Below, in pieces: positions 20,094 through 29,486 of a stretch of 64,000 bases of DNA. Each line of letters begins with the position of its first letter. The first letter of the stretch is position 1. Source of the stretch: Ascoidea asiatica (lineage: Eukaryota > Ascomycota > Saccharomycetes > Ascoideales > Ascoideaceae); contig BCKQ01000002.1 of NCBI GenBank assembly GCA_001600695.1, positions 124,001-188,000 of the forward strand, written 5' to 3'. The translations under genes and the position numbers were made by a program. The notes below the pieces were generated by a model that worked only from the letters and a program-made list of their open reading frames with translations, ran no database searches and was not told the DNA's origin.

Positions 20094-21526
20094 ATGAAGA
20101 TTATATTAAAAGATTTCAAGAAGGAAAGGATTCCAATTGAAATTGAATCTTCCGAAAAGGTATGAAGTCCCCTTTTGCTACTTTTTTTTTTCAATTATTA
20201 TAATCAATATAATTTAATACTATTTGATACTAAAAATAATGGACTTAATAATAGAATGTAACTAACCTTATTATATTTTTTTTTCTCTGATAGATATTAT
20301 CCATAAAAGAGAAGTTTGCAGCTATAAAGAATATTTCCATTTCTCAAATCAAATTTATTTACTCAGGTATGTAGTCTTTAAGTTTCCTTCAATTTTTCAA
20401 TTATATGCTTTCAATTAACTAACTAATTTTTCAATTAATTTTTATAGGAAAGGTTTTGCAAGATGAGAAAACTGCTGAGTTCTATAAATTGAAAGAAGAC
20501 GGACAAATCATTTACATGATTTCAAAAGCCAAGAAGGCTAAAGAGACCTCTAGTTCTTCAAAATCCACTGAAAAAGCTGCTCCATCTACATCTACATCTA
20601 ATACAGTTCCTATTCAATCAGTTTCAAATTCTTCAGTCATTCCCCCAATTTCTTTTACACCTACTGCTCCTACTTCTAATGTTACTCAGCCGGGTTCTAC
20701 TACAAATCCTGCTCCAGTGTCTGGATCACAAAATATTTCTTCTTCATTTGTTCGAGGTGAGCAATTAGAAGCAAATATTTCAAATATTATGGAAATGGGC
20801 TATGAAAGAGCTCAAGTGCAAGAGGCTTTAAGATGTGCTTTTAATAATCCTGAAAGAGCAGTGGAATATTTGTTGAATGGAATTCCAGAGTCTGTTAGAC
20901 AAGCAAATGCTCAACAAGAACCTCCTTCCAGTATTGCACAACCATCAAATTCAACCAATTTAAATGCTTCTACTCCTGTTACTCTTGCATCCAATAACGA
21001 AACATCTAATGAAGCTACAAATCCAGGTAACAATTCAATCAATCAGAATTTGTTTGATGTTGCTGCAAGAGCTGCGGCTCCAGCTGAATCTGGTGAACCC
21101 GCTGATGAAGCTCCCGCAAATCCTGCTCTTGCTTCTCAATTAGCTTATATTAGACAAATGCTTGAAACACAACCTGAGCTACTTGAACCATATCTTCAAC
21201 AAATTGCCCAAGATCATCCAGAATTAGCTGAAATGATTCAAGAAAATCCTCAACATATTTTAGAGATAATGTTACAGAGCCTTTCCACTGAAGAATTATC
21301 AAACTTTTCTGGTTTTGAACAGGGTGAATCCCCTGAAGATGAACCAGGTGATACTCCAATGGACGAAAATAATCCTGGTGAATTTAGAGTCTATTTGACA
21401 GCTGAAGATGAACAAGCAGTTAATAGGTTGTGTGAATTAGGGTTTGATCGTTTAATGGTAATTCAAGCTTATTATGCTTGTGATAAAAATGAAGAATTGA
21501 CTGCTAATTTTTTATTTGATTCATGA
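20094..21526 (+). CDS. RAD23: Rad23, UBL-UBA excision repair and proteasome shuttle protein; two introns
   Basis: Rad23 stabilises the Rad4 damage sensor and delivers ubiquitinated proteins to the proteasome. Exons are 20094-20159, 20294-20366 and 20448-21526, giving 405 residues (S. cerevisiae 398). Splicing joins MKIILKDFKKERIPIEIE (exon 1) to IKEKFAAIKNISISQIKFIYS (exon 2) and GKVLQDEKTAEFYKLKEDGQ (exon 3), which together form a complete ubiquitin-like domain (1-77). UBA1 is at about 152-192 (IMEMGYERAQVQEALRCAF), the Rad4/XPC-binding domain at 273-324 and UBA2 at 364-405 (LCELGFDRLMVIQAYYACDK). Both introns sit inside the UBL domain, with donors GTATGA and GTATGT, CTAAC branch sites and TAG acceptors. 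The start is set by the conserved UBL N-terminus. Confidence 0.96.
20160..20293 (+). other. RAD23 intron 1
   Basis: Donor GTATGA, branch-like CTAAC at 20262-20266, acceptor GATAG. Phase 0. Removal keeps the UBL frame. Confidence 0.93.
20367..20447 (+). other. RAD23 intron 2
   Basis: Donor GTATGT, branch-like TAACTAAC at 20416-20423, acceptor TATAG. Only 81 bases; it splits the Gly codon of SGKVLQD. Confidence 0.93.
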
Positions 21527-21935
21527 TTATTTTATTGAATTTTATATCGTAAAATCTCTTTGAAGCTACAGTTCACTTTTTTTTTAATAGTTTGAAAAAT
21601 TGAATGTAAGATAAATATATATATATTTCTAAAAATCTTGAATTGAAGAATTTTTATTCCTTTTTATTCCAAAATATCCTATAGAGTAACTCAATATTAC
21701 AATGCTAGGTAATCATTATCTGGAACTTTTTTGCTTTTATTGTGTTTCTTACATTTTAAAATTGCTCAAAATTATGTAGATATTATCCAATTTTTCTATT
21801 ATTCTATTATTCTATTATTCTATTATTCTATTATCTATTATTCTATTATCTATTATTCTATTATCTATAAATTGAATCTAAATCTAAAATAAAAAATGAA
21901 TAACTATTAATTTATAACAATTAAAATTAAGCCAT
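21527..21935. other. convergent 3-prime region of RAD23 and the decarboxylase
   Basis: AT-rich with a tandem repeat, listed separately. No gene is seen. Confidence 0.6.
21795..21867 (+). repeat. 8-bp minisatellite TCTATTAT
   Basis: About nine tandem units of TCTATTAT. The first five are perfect; later 8-mers alternate with a 7-mer CTATTAT that has lost one base. It lies between two convergent genes. Confidence 0.85.
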
Positions 21936-23507
21936 TTAACCTGATGTAAAAGAAGAATATTCATCTCCAACGTGTTCAAAATCTAATATTAATTGGTCAA
22001 TGAATTCTGTTGTTAATCTAGGGTTGATGAAAACTATTCGGAAAAATTCTCCTTCGTTTTTTAAATCTTCAACAGGTGGGGCAAAATCAATTAGATATTT
22101 TCCCAATTGATGAAATCTGTGAACAATCCAACGTGTTTCTTCTGTATGATTAGTTTCTTCAAAGACTTTCGAAGGTGAAAAATAGAAGCAAACTTGTAAA
22201 CATGGAGGCATTTCAATCCCCGAACCCAGATCTTTAAAACAATTGATTACTTTAAACTTTTCATTCTTTGATATTTTAATAAAAAAATAATTTGCAATTG
22301 TGTAAGAACTGTCCAATCTTTGCTCAAATCCACCTCTACCATAATAGTTCCAAGAAAGATAGAATTTTAAAGAATCTGCTCGTCTTCCACACCCCATTGT
22401 TCCTTCAGCTAAGTTGAAAGATTCTTCAAAATCAGAGTTATTTTCTTCAAGTGTTTCATTGTGAAATAAATATGGAGCATCCAAAGAATTAGCTTGAAAA
22501 AACAAACTATAATTTTTTAATAAAAGAAAAGAGCAAGTAGTTGGAACACCCAATTGTTTATGAGGAGAAGCAGTGATTGAATTAGCTAAATATGAGCCTT
22601 TTAATCTATGTCTTAATTTTTTAGAAAAAATAAAATTAGCACCCCAAGATCCATCAATATGATACCATAATTTATATTTTAAACAAACTTTACTGATTTC
22701 TTCAAATGGATCAAAAGATCCATATACTGTTGTTCCTGCAGTTGCATTAACATAAAAGGGAGTAAATCCATTTTCTAATGATTCCAAAATAGCTTTTTCG
22801 AGCGATGAAACTAACATTTCACCATTTGAATTAACATCGACCTTAAATACAGAATTAACTCCCAAGCCTAAAAGCATTGCCGCTTTTTCAACACTATAAT
22901 GAGAGTGCTTTGACGTAAAAACTGCAAATTTCTTATAATTACCTTTTATTTTTGTTTCAGGAAATAAGATACTTCTTGCAATTTGCATACCTGAGATATT
23001 CGACCAAGCACCACCGGAAAATGTTAAACCTCCACAATTTCTTGTGTTTTCATTCCCTTCATTATAATCGTAGAATAATTTCGCATATTGATGACCGATT
23101 TGTTTTTCAACAATAGTTAAAAAAGGAGAAACAGTAAAAACATGGGAATTTGTGTTTAAAATTGATAGAATGAGATCTGAAATAACACCAATTGGATTGT
23201 TTGAACTGTATAATTTATCTAAAAATCCAAGACTCCAGGTATTTACACTATTTTCTAATATATTATCTACACAAGAAGAAAATTTCTTCAAATCTAAAGT
23301 ATCTTTTTCATTTAGATAAGAATACCCAAAACCTTCCTCTGGGAATTGAATTTTTTTATTTAGAATCAATTTTTCTTCGAATAGAGAAGGATTAGGAACT
23401 CTTCTACCAACACTATCTGAATTTTTAACAAAGTTTACAATTTTTCCATGTGTTTCATTGAGTAAAACATCTAAAATTTGATAGTTTTTACTATCAATAT
23501 TTGGCAT
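21936..23507 (-). CDS. group II PLP-dependent decarboxylase (cysteine sulfinate/glutamate/aspartate decarboxylase-like)
   Basis: A 523-residue pyridoxal-phosphate enzyme of the animal CSAD/GAD type rather than the Gad1 type of S. cerevisiae. The PLP lysine is K317 in SPHKQLGVPTTCS, matching the NPHK(M/L)xGVPxQCS pattern of that clade. Also visible are GGLTFSGGAWSNISGMQIAR (159-178), SKHSHYSVEKAAMLLGLG (199-216), NATAGTTVYGSFDP (254-267) and YHIDGSWGANF (282-292), where the usual HVDAAWGG has become HIDGSWGA, and GTMGCGRRADSLKFYLSWN. Possible reactions are cysteine sulfinate to hypotaurine, aspartate to beta-alanine (a pantothenate precursor) or glutamate to GABA; substrate cannot be set by eye. 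The start agrees with the family N-terminus. Confidence 0.85.
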   Translation of the reverse strand: MPNIDSKNYQILDVLLNETHGKIVNFVKNSDSVGRRVPNPSLFEEKLILNKKIQFPEEGFGYSYLNEKDTLDLKKFSSCVDNILENSVNTWSLGFLDKLYSSNNPIGVISDLILSILNTNSHVFTVSPFLTIVEKQIGHQYAKLFYDYNEGNENTRNCGGLTFSGGAWSNISGMQIARSILFPETKIKGNYKKFAVFTSKHSHYSVEKAAMLLGLGVNSVFKVDVNSNGEMLVSSLEKAILESLENGFTPFYVNATAGTTVYGSFDPFEEISKVCLKYKLWYHIDGSWGANFIFSKKLRHRLKGSYLANSITASPHKQLGVPTTCSFLLLKNYSLFFQANSLDAPYLFHNETLEENNSDFEESFNLAEGTMGCGRRADSLKFYLSWNYYGRGGFEQRLDSSYTIANYFFIKISKNEKFKVINCFKDLGSGIEMPPCLQVCFYFSPSKVFEETNHTEETRWIVHRFHQLGKYLIDFAPPVEDLKNEGEFFRIVFINPRLTTEFIDQLILDFEHVGDEYSSFTSG

Positions 23508-24060
23508 GTTAAATATTTAAAGAGGTTTGGTTAAAAATTAATTGAATAGAATATATAAGAAACACAAAAAAAAAAGTGTAAAATAAATCTTGGACTATTT
23601 AAATTTCTTAAAAAAAAAATTTTCAAATTATGAAAACCATCCTTTTCTTCAATGAATTGATTAGAAATTATCAAAATTTTTGAAAGCCTTAATTAATCAT
23701 TTATGTTTGTAGACCCATTACTCGTATCCAAAGTTGGGCTCGCTTATTTTGAAAAATTGCGTAACCTTAAGTTAAATAAAGTTGAACAACGGATAATAAA
23801 TACCGTAATACTCTAAAGCACAAATAACGAGAGAACGGCATCCGCAAATTTGGCTTTTGGGTTGATAAAAATTGGGATTTATGAATTATGAATAAAAATT
23901 GCAAAGTGGAATAGTTTTATTTATTTTTTAACATTTTTTATTTGTGAATTAATAGGTTAACTAATTCATTTGTTATGAGTAAGATTACATTGAAAAGAAT
24001 ATTCTTTTAAAAAAAAATAATTGAAAAAAACTAACTAGTGATGCCTTTTGATTTGTGAGT
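23508..24060. other. intergenic region upstream of the decarboxylase
   Basis: No gene is seen, and in particular no open frame that could supply the missing C-terminal domain of the neighbouring Edc3-like gene. Confidence 0.55.
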
Positions 24061-24912
24061 TTAATCATTGGGAGAGTCCCATTCCTCATTTTTAGGTAGT
24101 ATCATTTCATCATTAGCATAGTTCATTTTGGGGTAAGAACTTTTATTTTTAAAATATTGATTTTGATAAAGACCTTGGGATTTAGAGTTTAATTTTTGAA
24201 AATTCGAATTACTTTGTTGAAAATCAAAATCATCATGTAAATTAGAAACATCATCCAGAAATGCTTCACTGTCTTGATTCTTAGAACTTAATTTGGATTT
24301 GGATTTAGACTTTGATTTTGACTTTGATTTTGAGATTGATTTTGAGCTTGATTTTGAGCTTGATTTTGATGATGCAAATATTATGGCATCATCAACAAAA
24401 GCATTATTTTGAGATTTTGAATTAATCTTTGAATTATATTCCAAATTTGAATGTTTAGATTTTTTGGCCTTTATTCTTTGATTATTGTCCCTATTTGTTG
24501 TGTAATTATCAGTACTGTCATTTTTATCTTTACCAATATTATCCCAAGTAGAATTATCATTGAAGGTATTATTGTTACTTTCGTCAAGGTTAGTTCTGGT
24601 TGAAGAAGAACTAAGTTTTGGTTCAGAATTGACAGAAGGAGGAAGACTTAGGACAGATAAATCATTTATCAGAGAGCCATTAATTGAAAAGGTATCTTTT
24701 TTGTCTATTGATGCTTGGGTTACAAACTCGACAGATTTTAAAGTGAGAGTTCTATCAGCGACATTTGAAACAAGACCTCTTATTCTTGTATTGTTATGAA
24801 GTAACAACTCGACTCTATAATTAACAAATTCCATTTCAAGCAAAAAATTATTGACGCCAGATTCTTTGATATTCAAAGGAAATATTTTTCTCGTTAGTAC
24901 TAGAGTTTCCAT
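24061..24912 (-). CDS. Edc3-like LSm/FDF protein without a YjeF_N domain
   Basis: An LSm fold is visible at residues 27-90 (EFVNYRVELLLHNNTRIRG, LVSNVADRTLTLKSVEF, INDLSVLSL), followed by a Ser/Lys/Asn linker with an SK-dipeptide run (181-206) and an FDF motif at 229-231 (LHDDFDFQQSNSNFQKLN). The protein ends at NDEMILPKNEEWDSPND. LSm plus FDF belongs to Edc3 and Scd6/Lsm14, which act in mRNA decapping and P-bodies. The FDF context and the terminal MILP block favour Edc3. S. cerevisiae Edc3 (551 residues) continues into a YjeF_N dimerisation domain, which is absent here at 283 residues. The Met at 27 (start 24834) aligns better with the family N-terminus; the upstream 26 residues may not be translated. 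Scd6 remains possible. Confidence 0.6.
   Translation of the reverse strand: METLVLTRKIFPLNIKESGVNNFLLEMEFVNYRVELLLHNNTRIRGLVSNVADRTLTLKSVEFVTQASIDKKDTFSINGSLINDLSVLSLPPSVNSEPKLSSSSTRTNLDESNNNTFNDNSTWDNIGKDKNDSTDNYTTNRDNNQRIKAKKSKHSNLEYNSKINSKSQNNAFVDDAIIFASSKSSSKSSSKSISKSKSKSKSKSKSKLSSKNQDSEAFLDDVSNLHDDFDFQQSNSNFQKLNSKSQGLYQNQYFKNKSSYPKMNYANDEMILPKNEEWDSPND
24288..24372 (-). repeat. Ser-Lys codon repeat
   Basis: A hexanucleotide-like repeat coding for alternating Ser and Lys (about 13 dipeptides) in the linker of the LSm/FDF protein. Confidence 0.75.
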
Positions 24913-25532
24913 TAGGAGTCTTTTTTTAAGCTGAAATAACGCTTATTTACCTATTGAAATAAATTGCTCGAGAATCTTTCTTCCATTTATTGTTTGGTGT
25001 CTCATCGCATCTCCATAATCTAGGGGCCGTCTAGTAACAATTGAGGGTCAGGGAGATGCAACACCAATATTCTGGTACTCCTTGTAATTATGTAAAGTGT
25101 ACCTCACTTCAATGGAACACGCTGCACCCATTAATTCACTAATGTCTCAAAACATGCCAATATTTGGCCTACTGCCCGGCTGGGCTTTGTTGTGAGGTCA
25201 TAAGCCACGGATGTAACGGAGAGAGAGTCTTGCTCCTAACACTATCAAAAAGATAAATCCTGTAATCCCTTTAAATTAGCATTTGTATTGAACTTCACTT
25301 TAGATTCTTGCGCTTTCTGCTGTTAAAGAAACCATAATTAAATTATTAGGAAAAAGTTTTAAATTTTAACTACTCAATTCAGGTAATTTTTTTACTAATA
25401 ATTTTCATTCAAATTCTTTTGATAAAATTTTTCAGTCGATCGTGATTTGTATTTATCTGTATTTATCGGCTTATAGAATCCAACAAATTGATAATTCAAT
25501 AATTTTAAGATCAATATAATCTAATTTTAATA
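24913..25532. promoter_or_regulatory. divergent promoter region with GC-rich inverted repeat
   Basis: Shared by the LSm/FDF gene and the YSC84 gene. GCATCTCC (25007-25014) and its exact inverse GGAGATGC (25052-25059) flank a segment holding AGGGG (25022-25026), a stress-element core. A second small hairpin, GCCC-GGCT-GGGC, lies near 25176-25187. The rest is AT-rich. Confidence 0.45.
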
Positions 25533-26744
25533 ATGGGTCTTGGAATAAATAATCCTGTTCCAAGGAGTTTAAAAAATGAAGCCTTGAAAGCAGCAAAAGT
25601 TTTAAGTTCTTTTATTAAGCCAGACCAAGTTTTAGGTGCTAGTCAAGTTATTCCCCCTGATATTTTGCAAAATGCTAAAGGGCTAGCTATAATAACAGTT
25701 TTGAAAGCTGGATTTTTATTTTCAGGTAGGGTTGGATCCGGTGTAATTGTTGCTCGATTACCTGATGGATCTTGGAGTGCACCTTCTGCAATAGTAACTG
25801 GTGGTGCTGGTGTAGGAGGTCAAATAGGTGCTGAAATAACTGATTTTGTTTTTATATTAAATTCAAGAAAAGCTGTTGAAACTTTTGCTCAAATAGGTTC
25901 AATAACGCTTGGTGGTAATGTTTCTCTTGCTGCTGGTCCTTTAGGAAGAAATGCTGAAGCTGCTGGAACTGCTTCTTTTAAATCAGTCGCTGCAATTTTC
26001 TCTTATTCAAAAACAAAAGGTTTATTTGCCGGCGTTTCTCTTGAAGGTTCTGTGATTTTGGAAAGAAGAGATGCTAACAAAAAATTTTATGGTCCTGGTT
26101 CAAACTCGAAAATTATTTTGAGTGGTAGGGTTCAAGCTCCTCCTTCATGTGAACCATTGATGCGTATATTAAATTCTAGAGCATTTACTAATAGAGTTAG
26201 AAATGATGATTATGATGATGATGAGTATTATAATGATATTCCTACATTTTCTGAATCTGACAGTGCTAGAAGTTTTAGTCCTAGAGATAGAAGTTCAACT
26301 TTTCCTAACTCGGACAATTCTTATAACCGTCATTCATATAATAACTCGAGAAACTCTAGAAATTCTAGATATCGTTCTTATGTCAATGAGAGTGCAAGTT
26401 CTTCAGAACCGGATGACGATTTTAGTCACCGTCAAAATAGTTCTTTAAATACAAGCCCAAATAGATCTAATTCTTATCGATCTTCTGGACGCTCAAATTC
26501 TTGGGAGGATGATGTATATGATAGAAATAACTTGCATAAAACTGTTGTTCCAAAGCCTAAAATTTCCGGTTCAACTGCCGTTGCATTATATACTTTTAAA
26601 GGTGAACAGGACGGAGATTTACCTTTCAAAAAAGGAGCTATTATACATATTATCAAAAAAACAGATAGTACTGATGATTGGTGGTCTGGAGAAATTGATG
26701 GAGAGGAAGGAATTTTTCCAGCTAATTACGTTCGACTATCATGA
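25533..26744 (+). CDS. YSC84: Ysc84/Lsb3 family actin-patch protein (SYLF plus SH3)
   Basis: Ysc84 and Lsb3 bind and bundle actin and act with Las17 and Sla1 at endocytic patches. The N-terminal SYLF/YAB domain (1-215) is almost textbook: NNPVPRSLKNEALKAAKVL, AKGLAIITVLKAGFLFSGR, GSGVIVARLPDGSWSAPSAI, GGNVSLAAGPLGRNAEA, YSKTKGLFAGVSLEGS. A Ser/Asn/Arg-rich linker (225-340) leads to a C-terminal SH3 domain (347-403) with ALYTF, DDWWSGE and GIFPANYV. Length is 403 residues (S. cerevisiae Ysc84 468, Lsb3 459). S. cerevisiae YSC84 has an intron near its 5-prime end; none is needed here. Ysc84 and Lsb3 are paralogues, so this single gene probably stands for both. Confidence 0.93.
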   Translation: MGLGINNPVPRSLKNEALKAAKVLSSFIKPDQVLGASQVIPPDILQNAKGLAIITVLKAGFLFSGRVGSGVIVARLPDGSWSAPSAIVTGGAGVGGQIGAEITDFVFILNSRKAVETFAQIGSITLGGNVSLAAGPLGRNAEAAGTASFKSVAAIFSYSKTKGLFAGVSLEGSVILERRDANKKFYGPGSNSKIILSGRVQAPPSCEPLMRILNSRAFTNRVRNDDYDDDEYYNDIPTFSESDSARSFSPRDRSSTFPNSDNSYNRHSYNNSRNSRNSRYRSYVNESASSSEPDDDFSHRQNSSLNTSPNRSNSYRSSGRSNSWEDDVYDRNNLHKTVVPKPKISGSTAVALYTFKGEQDGDLPFKKGAIIHIIKKTDSTDDWWSGEIDGEEGIFPANYVRLS

Positions 26745-27011
26745 TTACTTCCATTTTCTTTCATTTATATATAAAATTGTAATTGGACTTCAATATCTTT
26801 CTTTTAAAATATTATGTAGATCCAAGAAATTTTATTAAAGTAAACTAATTAGAAAAAAGTTGAAATAGAAACAAAAAAAATTTAGATAAAAATGATAACA
26901 GGCAAAAAGACTATAAACTCAAAACGCTTTCAAAATTTAAGGTAACAAAATATGGGGGTTTTATTTGACGAGTTCTGCACTCGACTCATCTCGAAATATA
27001 GAAAAATAAAT

Positions 27012-28790
27012 TCAATAGTTCATAAGATTGAAGTTCTCTCCTATTTTGCAAGGTTGATTTTTAAAATTTTTTTTGTCTTGACATAAATTTAAAACGCGAG
27101 GATATAATACGTTAGGAGGACATTGCATAGGCTTGGACATTTGAGAATGATTTGCTGAAATTTTGCTAGATGGATCCGATATATCATGAGCTTTATTAGG
27201 AATAAACATAAAAGGAAGAGGATTATAATATTGATAGGAAGCTCCAAAATATGGTTTAGAAAAGTGAGGATGCATCATATTTTCTTTGAAGAATTTATCA
27301 TTGAAGTCCATTTCATTGTCAAGTTTGGCTGGACTCCAGAGAGAGACAGAAATTCTATGGTTGTCTATAATTTTTTTATTTAAAGTATCAACTAAAGATT
27401 TTGCTTGCTTTGCATTTTTCATTTGAACAAATGCAAATCCTAAACCTTTCAACTCTTCATTAACAGGAAGTAAAATATTTCTCACTGAGCCTGATCCATA
27501 TTGAGAGCATAGTAAAGTTAAATACGTCTTATTCATTGTTTCAGCTAGATCTGTGAAAACCACAAGTGATGGGTCGCTATCGGATACATTATTTAATGTT
27601 TTATTACAGGAAATGTCCATTTTACTTTCATTTTTTTTATCTTTAGAAACAGCAATCATACAAGTTATAATTTTGTTATCAATTTCAATGTTATCTAAAG
27701 AATTAATAGCCTTTAAGGCATCTGAATTTGATTTAAAAGTAATAAAAGCCCAACTTGCTTTTAATCTTGGTATACATCTTGAAAATACAGAAGAAAGCTG
27801 ACCAAACTTTCCAAAAATAAATTTTAAGCGCTCATCTGTTATATCAATTGGAAGATTTTTAACATAAACAGTACTAGATAAAGCAAAAGGATTAGTTTTT
27901 AGCTTTTCTCTTTCTTCTTTCGGAGTATGAACGCCAACAAAAAGTTTTGAACCTTTAATAACAGTACCATTAAAATTATCAACAACTGTTTGGGCAACTG
28001 ACAAACTTTCAAAACTAATGAAGCCATAGTTTTTCAGATGTTCCAATTTGCAGGATAAAATCTTTCCAAATGGTTTGAATAATTCATAAAACTCTCTAGT
28101 GGATAGATCACTAGGTAAATTATTGAAATATACATTTGTTCCTAAATTCATCGGATTTGCTCCTTCGGTATTCCTTAAAGAGGGCATTATTCTAATTTCC
28201 TTATCCAACAAAAAAGTATAATTCAAATTTTCTATTGCATTATTTGCACCTTCTGGATCAGAAAAATTCACATAACCATAACCTAATGATCTTTTAGTTA
28301 CTGAATCAAAGCATATCTTGACACTTGAAACAGTACCAAACTTTGAAAAGGTGCGGTACAATAATTTCTCATCAACCTCTTGATGTAGATCTCCTACATA
28401 TAATGCTGTTAATTTTGAAAAACTATAATCTGATAAAGAGTTTGAAGTGGTTGCAGAATCATGTGTTAGTCCAAAAGTTGATTGAGAAGAAGTACCTGAA
28501 AATAATCTATTATTCTGGATTGTGTCAATTGAACTTTTACGAGTATTTGATAAGGGTTCATTGGAAGACTTTAATTTTGCAGTTGAATTTAAACCATTAT
28601 TTGAACTGGCTTTGAAGCAGCTAATTATATTGATATTCTCTTTTCCTACTGGAATTGATTGAAGTTTTTTATCTTTAAAAGAATTATTGTTAATATTTTT
28701 TCCAAAGCTTTTTCTATTGGAATGTCTTTCTGGACTGTTAATAGAAATAGAGGACAAAGCAGTTCTTTGTTGAGAAGGCATGGTGTTCAT
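27012..28790 (-). CDS. four-RRM RNA-binding protein of the Pes4/Mip6 family
   Basis: A 592-residue protein with four RNA recognition motifs at about 128-205 (ALYVGDL, SLGYGYVNF), 218-290 (NVYFNNLP, NYGFISF), 306-382 (TVYVKNLP, ASWAFITF) and 409-485 (VVFTDLA, GLGFAFVQM). The block EIRIMPSLRNT between RRM1 and RRM2 is shared with the poly(A)-binding-like proteins Pes4 and Mip6 of S. cerevisiae, which bind mRNA; Mip6 interacts with the export receptor Mex67 and Pes4 acts in meiotic mRNA control. Length agrees with Pes4 (611). There is no C-terminal MLLE domain, which argues against Pab1. It is divergent from TSR4 and convergent with YSC84. Confidence 0.8.
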   Translation of the reverse strand: MNTMPSQQRTALSSISINSPERHSNRKSFGKNINNNSFKDKKLQSIPVGKENINIISCFKASSNNGLNSTAKLKSSNEPLSNTRKSSIDTIQNNRLFSGTSSQSTFGLTHDSATTSNSLSDYSFSKLTALYVGDLHQEVDEKLLYRTFSKFGTVSSVKICFDSVTKRSLGYGYVNFSDPEGANNAIENLNYTFLLDKEIRIMPSLRNTEGANPMNLGTNVYFNNLPSDLSTREFYELFKPFGKILSCKLEHLKNYGFISFESLSVAQTVVDNFNGTVIKGSKLFVGVHTPKEEREKLKTNPFALSSTVYVKNLPIDITDERLKFIFGKFGQLSSVFSRCIPRLKASWAFITFKSNSDALKAINSLDNIEIDNKIITCMIAVSKDKKNESKMDISCNKTLNNVSDSDPSLVVFTDLAETMNKTYLTLLCSQYGSGSVRNILLPVNEELKGLGFAFVQMKNAKQAKSLVDTLNKKIIDNHRISVSLWSPAKLDNEMDFNDKFFKENMMHPHFSKPYFGASYQYYNPLPFMFIPNKAHDISDPSSKISANHSQMSKPMQCPPNVLYPRVLNLCQDKKNFKNQPCKIGENFNLMNY

Positions 28791-29486
28791 TTGAGTATTT
28801 TTTTTTGCCCTTGATTATATTATATTTAAATTTTATATTTCTTTACTTTATGTTCATAGAATCATATATAATAACTAAGATACCAATTGAAAATGGCCAA
28901 AAATACTTTCATTAAAGAAAAGTCATACATATATATATATATTTATATATATATATATATCAACCTAATTTTTAGAAACATCATTTTCTCCCATGCACAA
29001 ATGAAAAATCACAAACATACTTTTAACGCTTGATAAAACAAGAGTACAGTAAAAGAATTAAAAGAAATAATATTGAAAGGAATTGAGAAAAAGGAAACTT
29101 CAATGGAAAGTCTTTTGTGTCACTAGAATTTTCTTCCAGAGAATGGATCCATCTGAATTTCTTTCACCAAAAGAATTTTCTTTGGGTAGTTTTTTTACAA
29201 TTGTGGTTTGTTTCCTTTGCTTTTGAGATTTGATGAATATCCGTTAACCGATTTTATGTATCCGAAGGTTTTGGAAACACAAAAACCGGAATTAAAGCAC
29301 GTGCTATATTACTACCCTCGGATCAGCTTACTCTTATTGAAAAAAAATTTTGGTAACTTAACAAATTGTTCATTAGAATGAAAATTAAGGTATTAGTGAT
29401 TCAAGAATAATTTTTGACAATTAAGGGAAAAAAAATTATATATTGGGATTTTTTAGAAACCTCGTATAGTATTTTTGTTTTAAGCG
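28791..29486. promoter_or_regulatory. PES4-like/TSR4 divergent promoter region
   Basis: Contains an AT dinucleotide repeat (28928-28960), an E-box CACGTG inside GCACGTGC at about 29297-29304, and TGAAAAAAAATTTTGG (29338-29353), which resembles the RRPE element of ribosome-biogenesis genes and lies about 135 bases before TSR4. Confidence 0.45.
28928..28960. repeat. AT dinucleotide repeat
   Basis: TA/AT alternation broken once by TTTA in the promoter between the RRM gene and TSR4. Confidence 0.8.

Noticed and set aside
29250-29280. CCGAA motif as a point-centromere CDEIII
   Set aside because: Surrounding bases do not match the CDEIII core and no CDEI plus 80-base AT element is adjacent.
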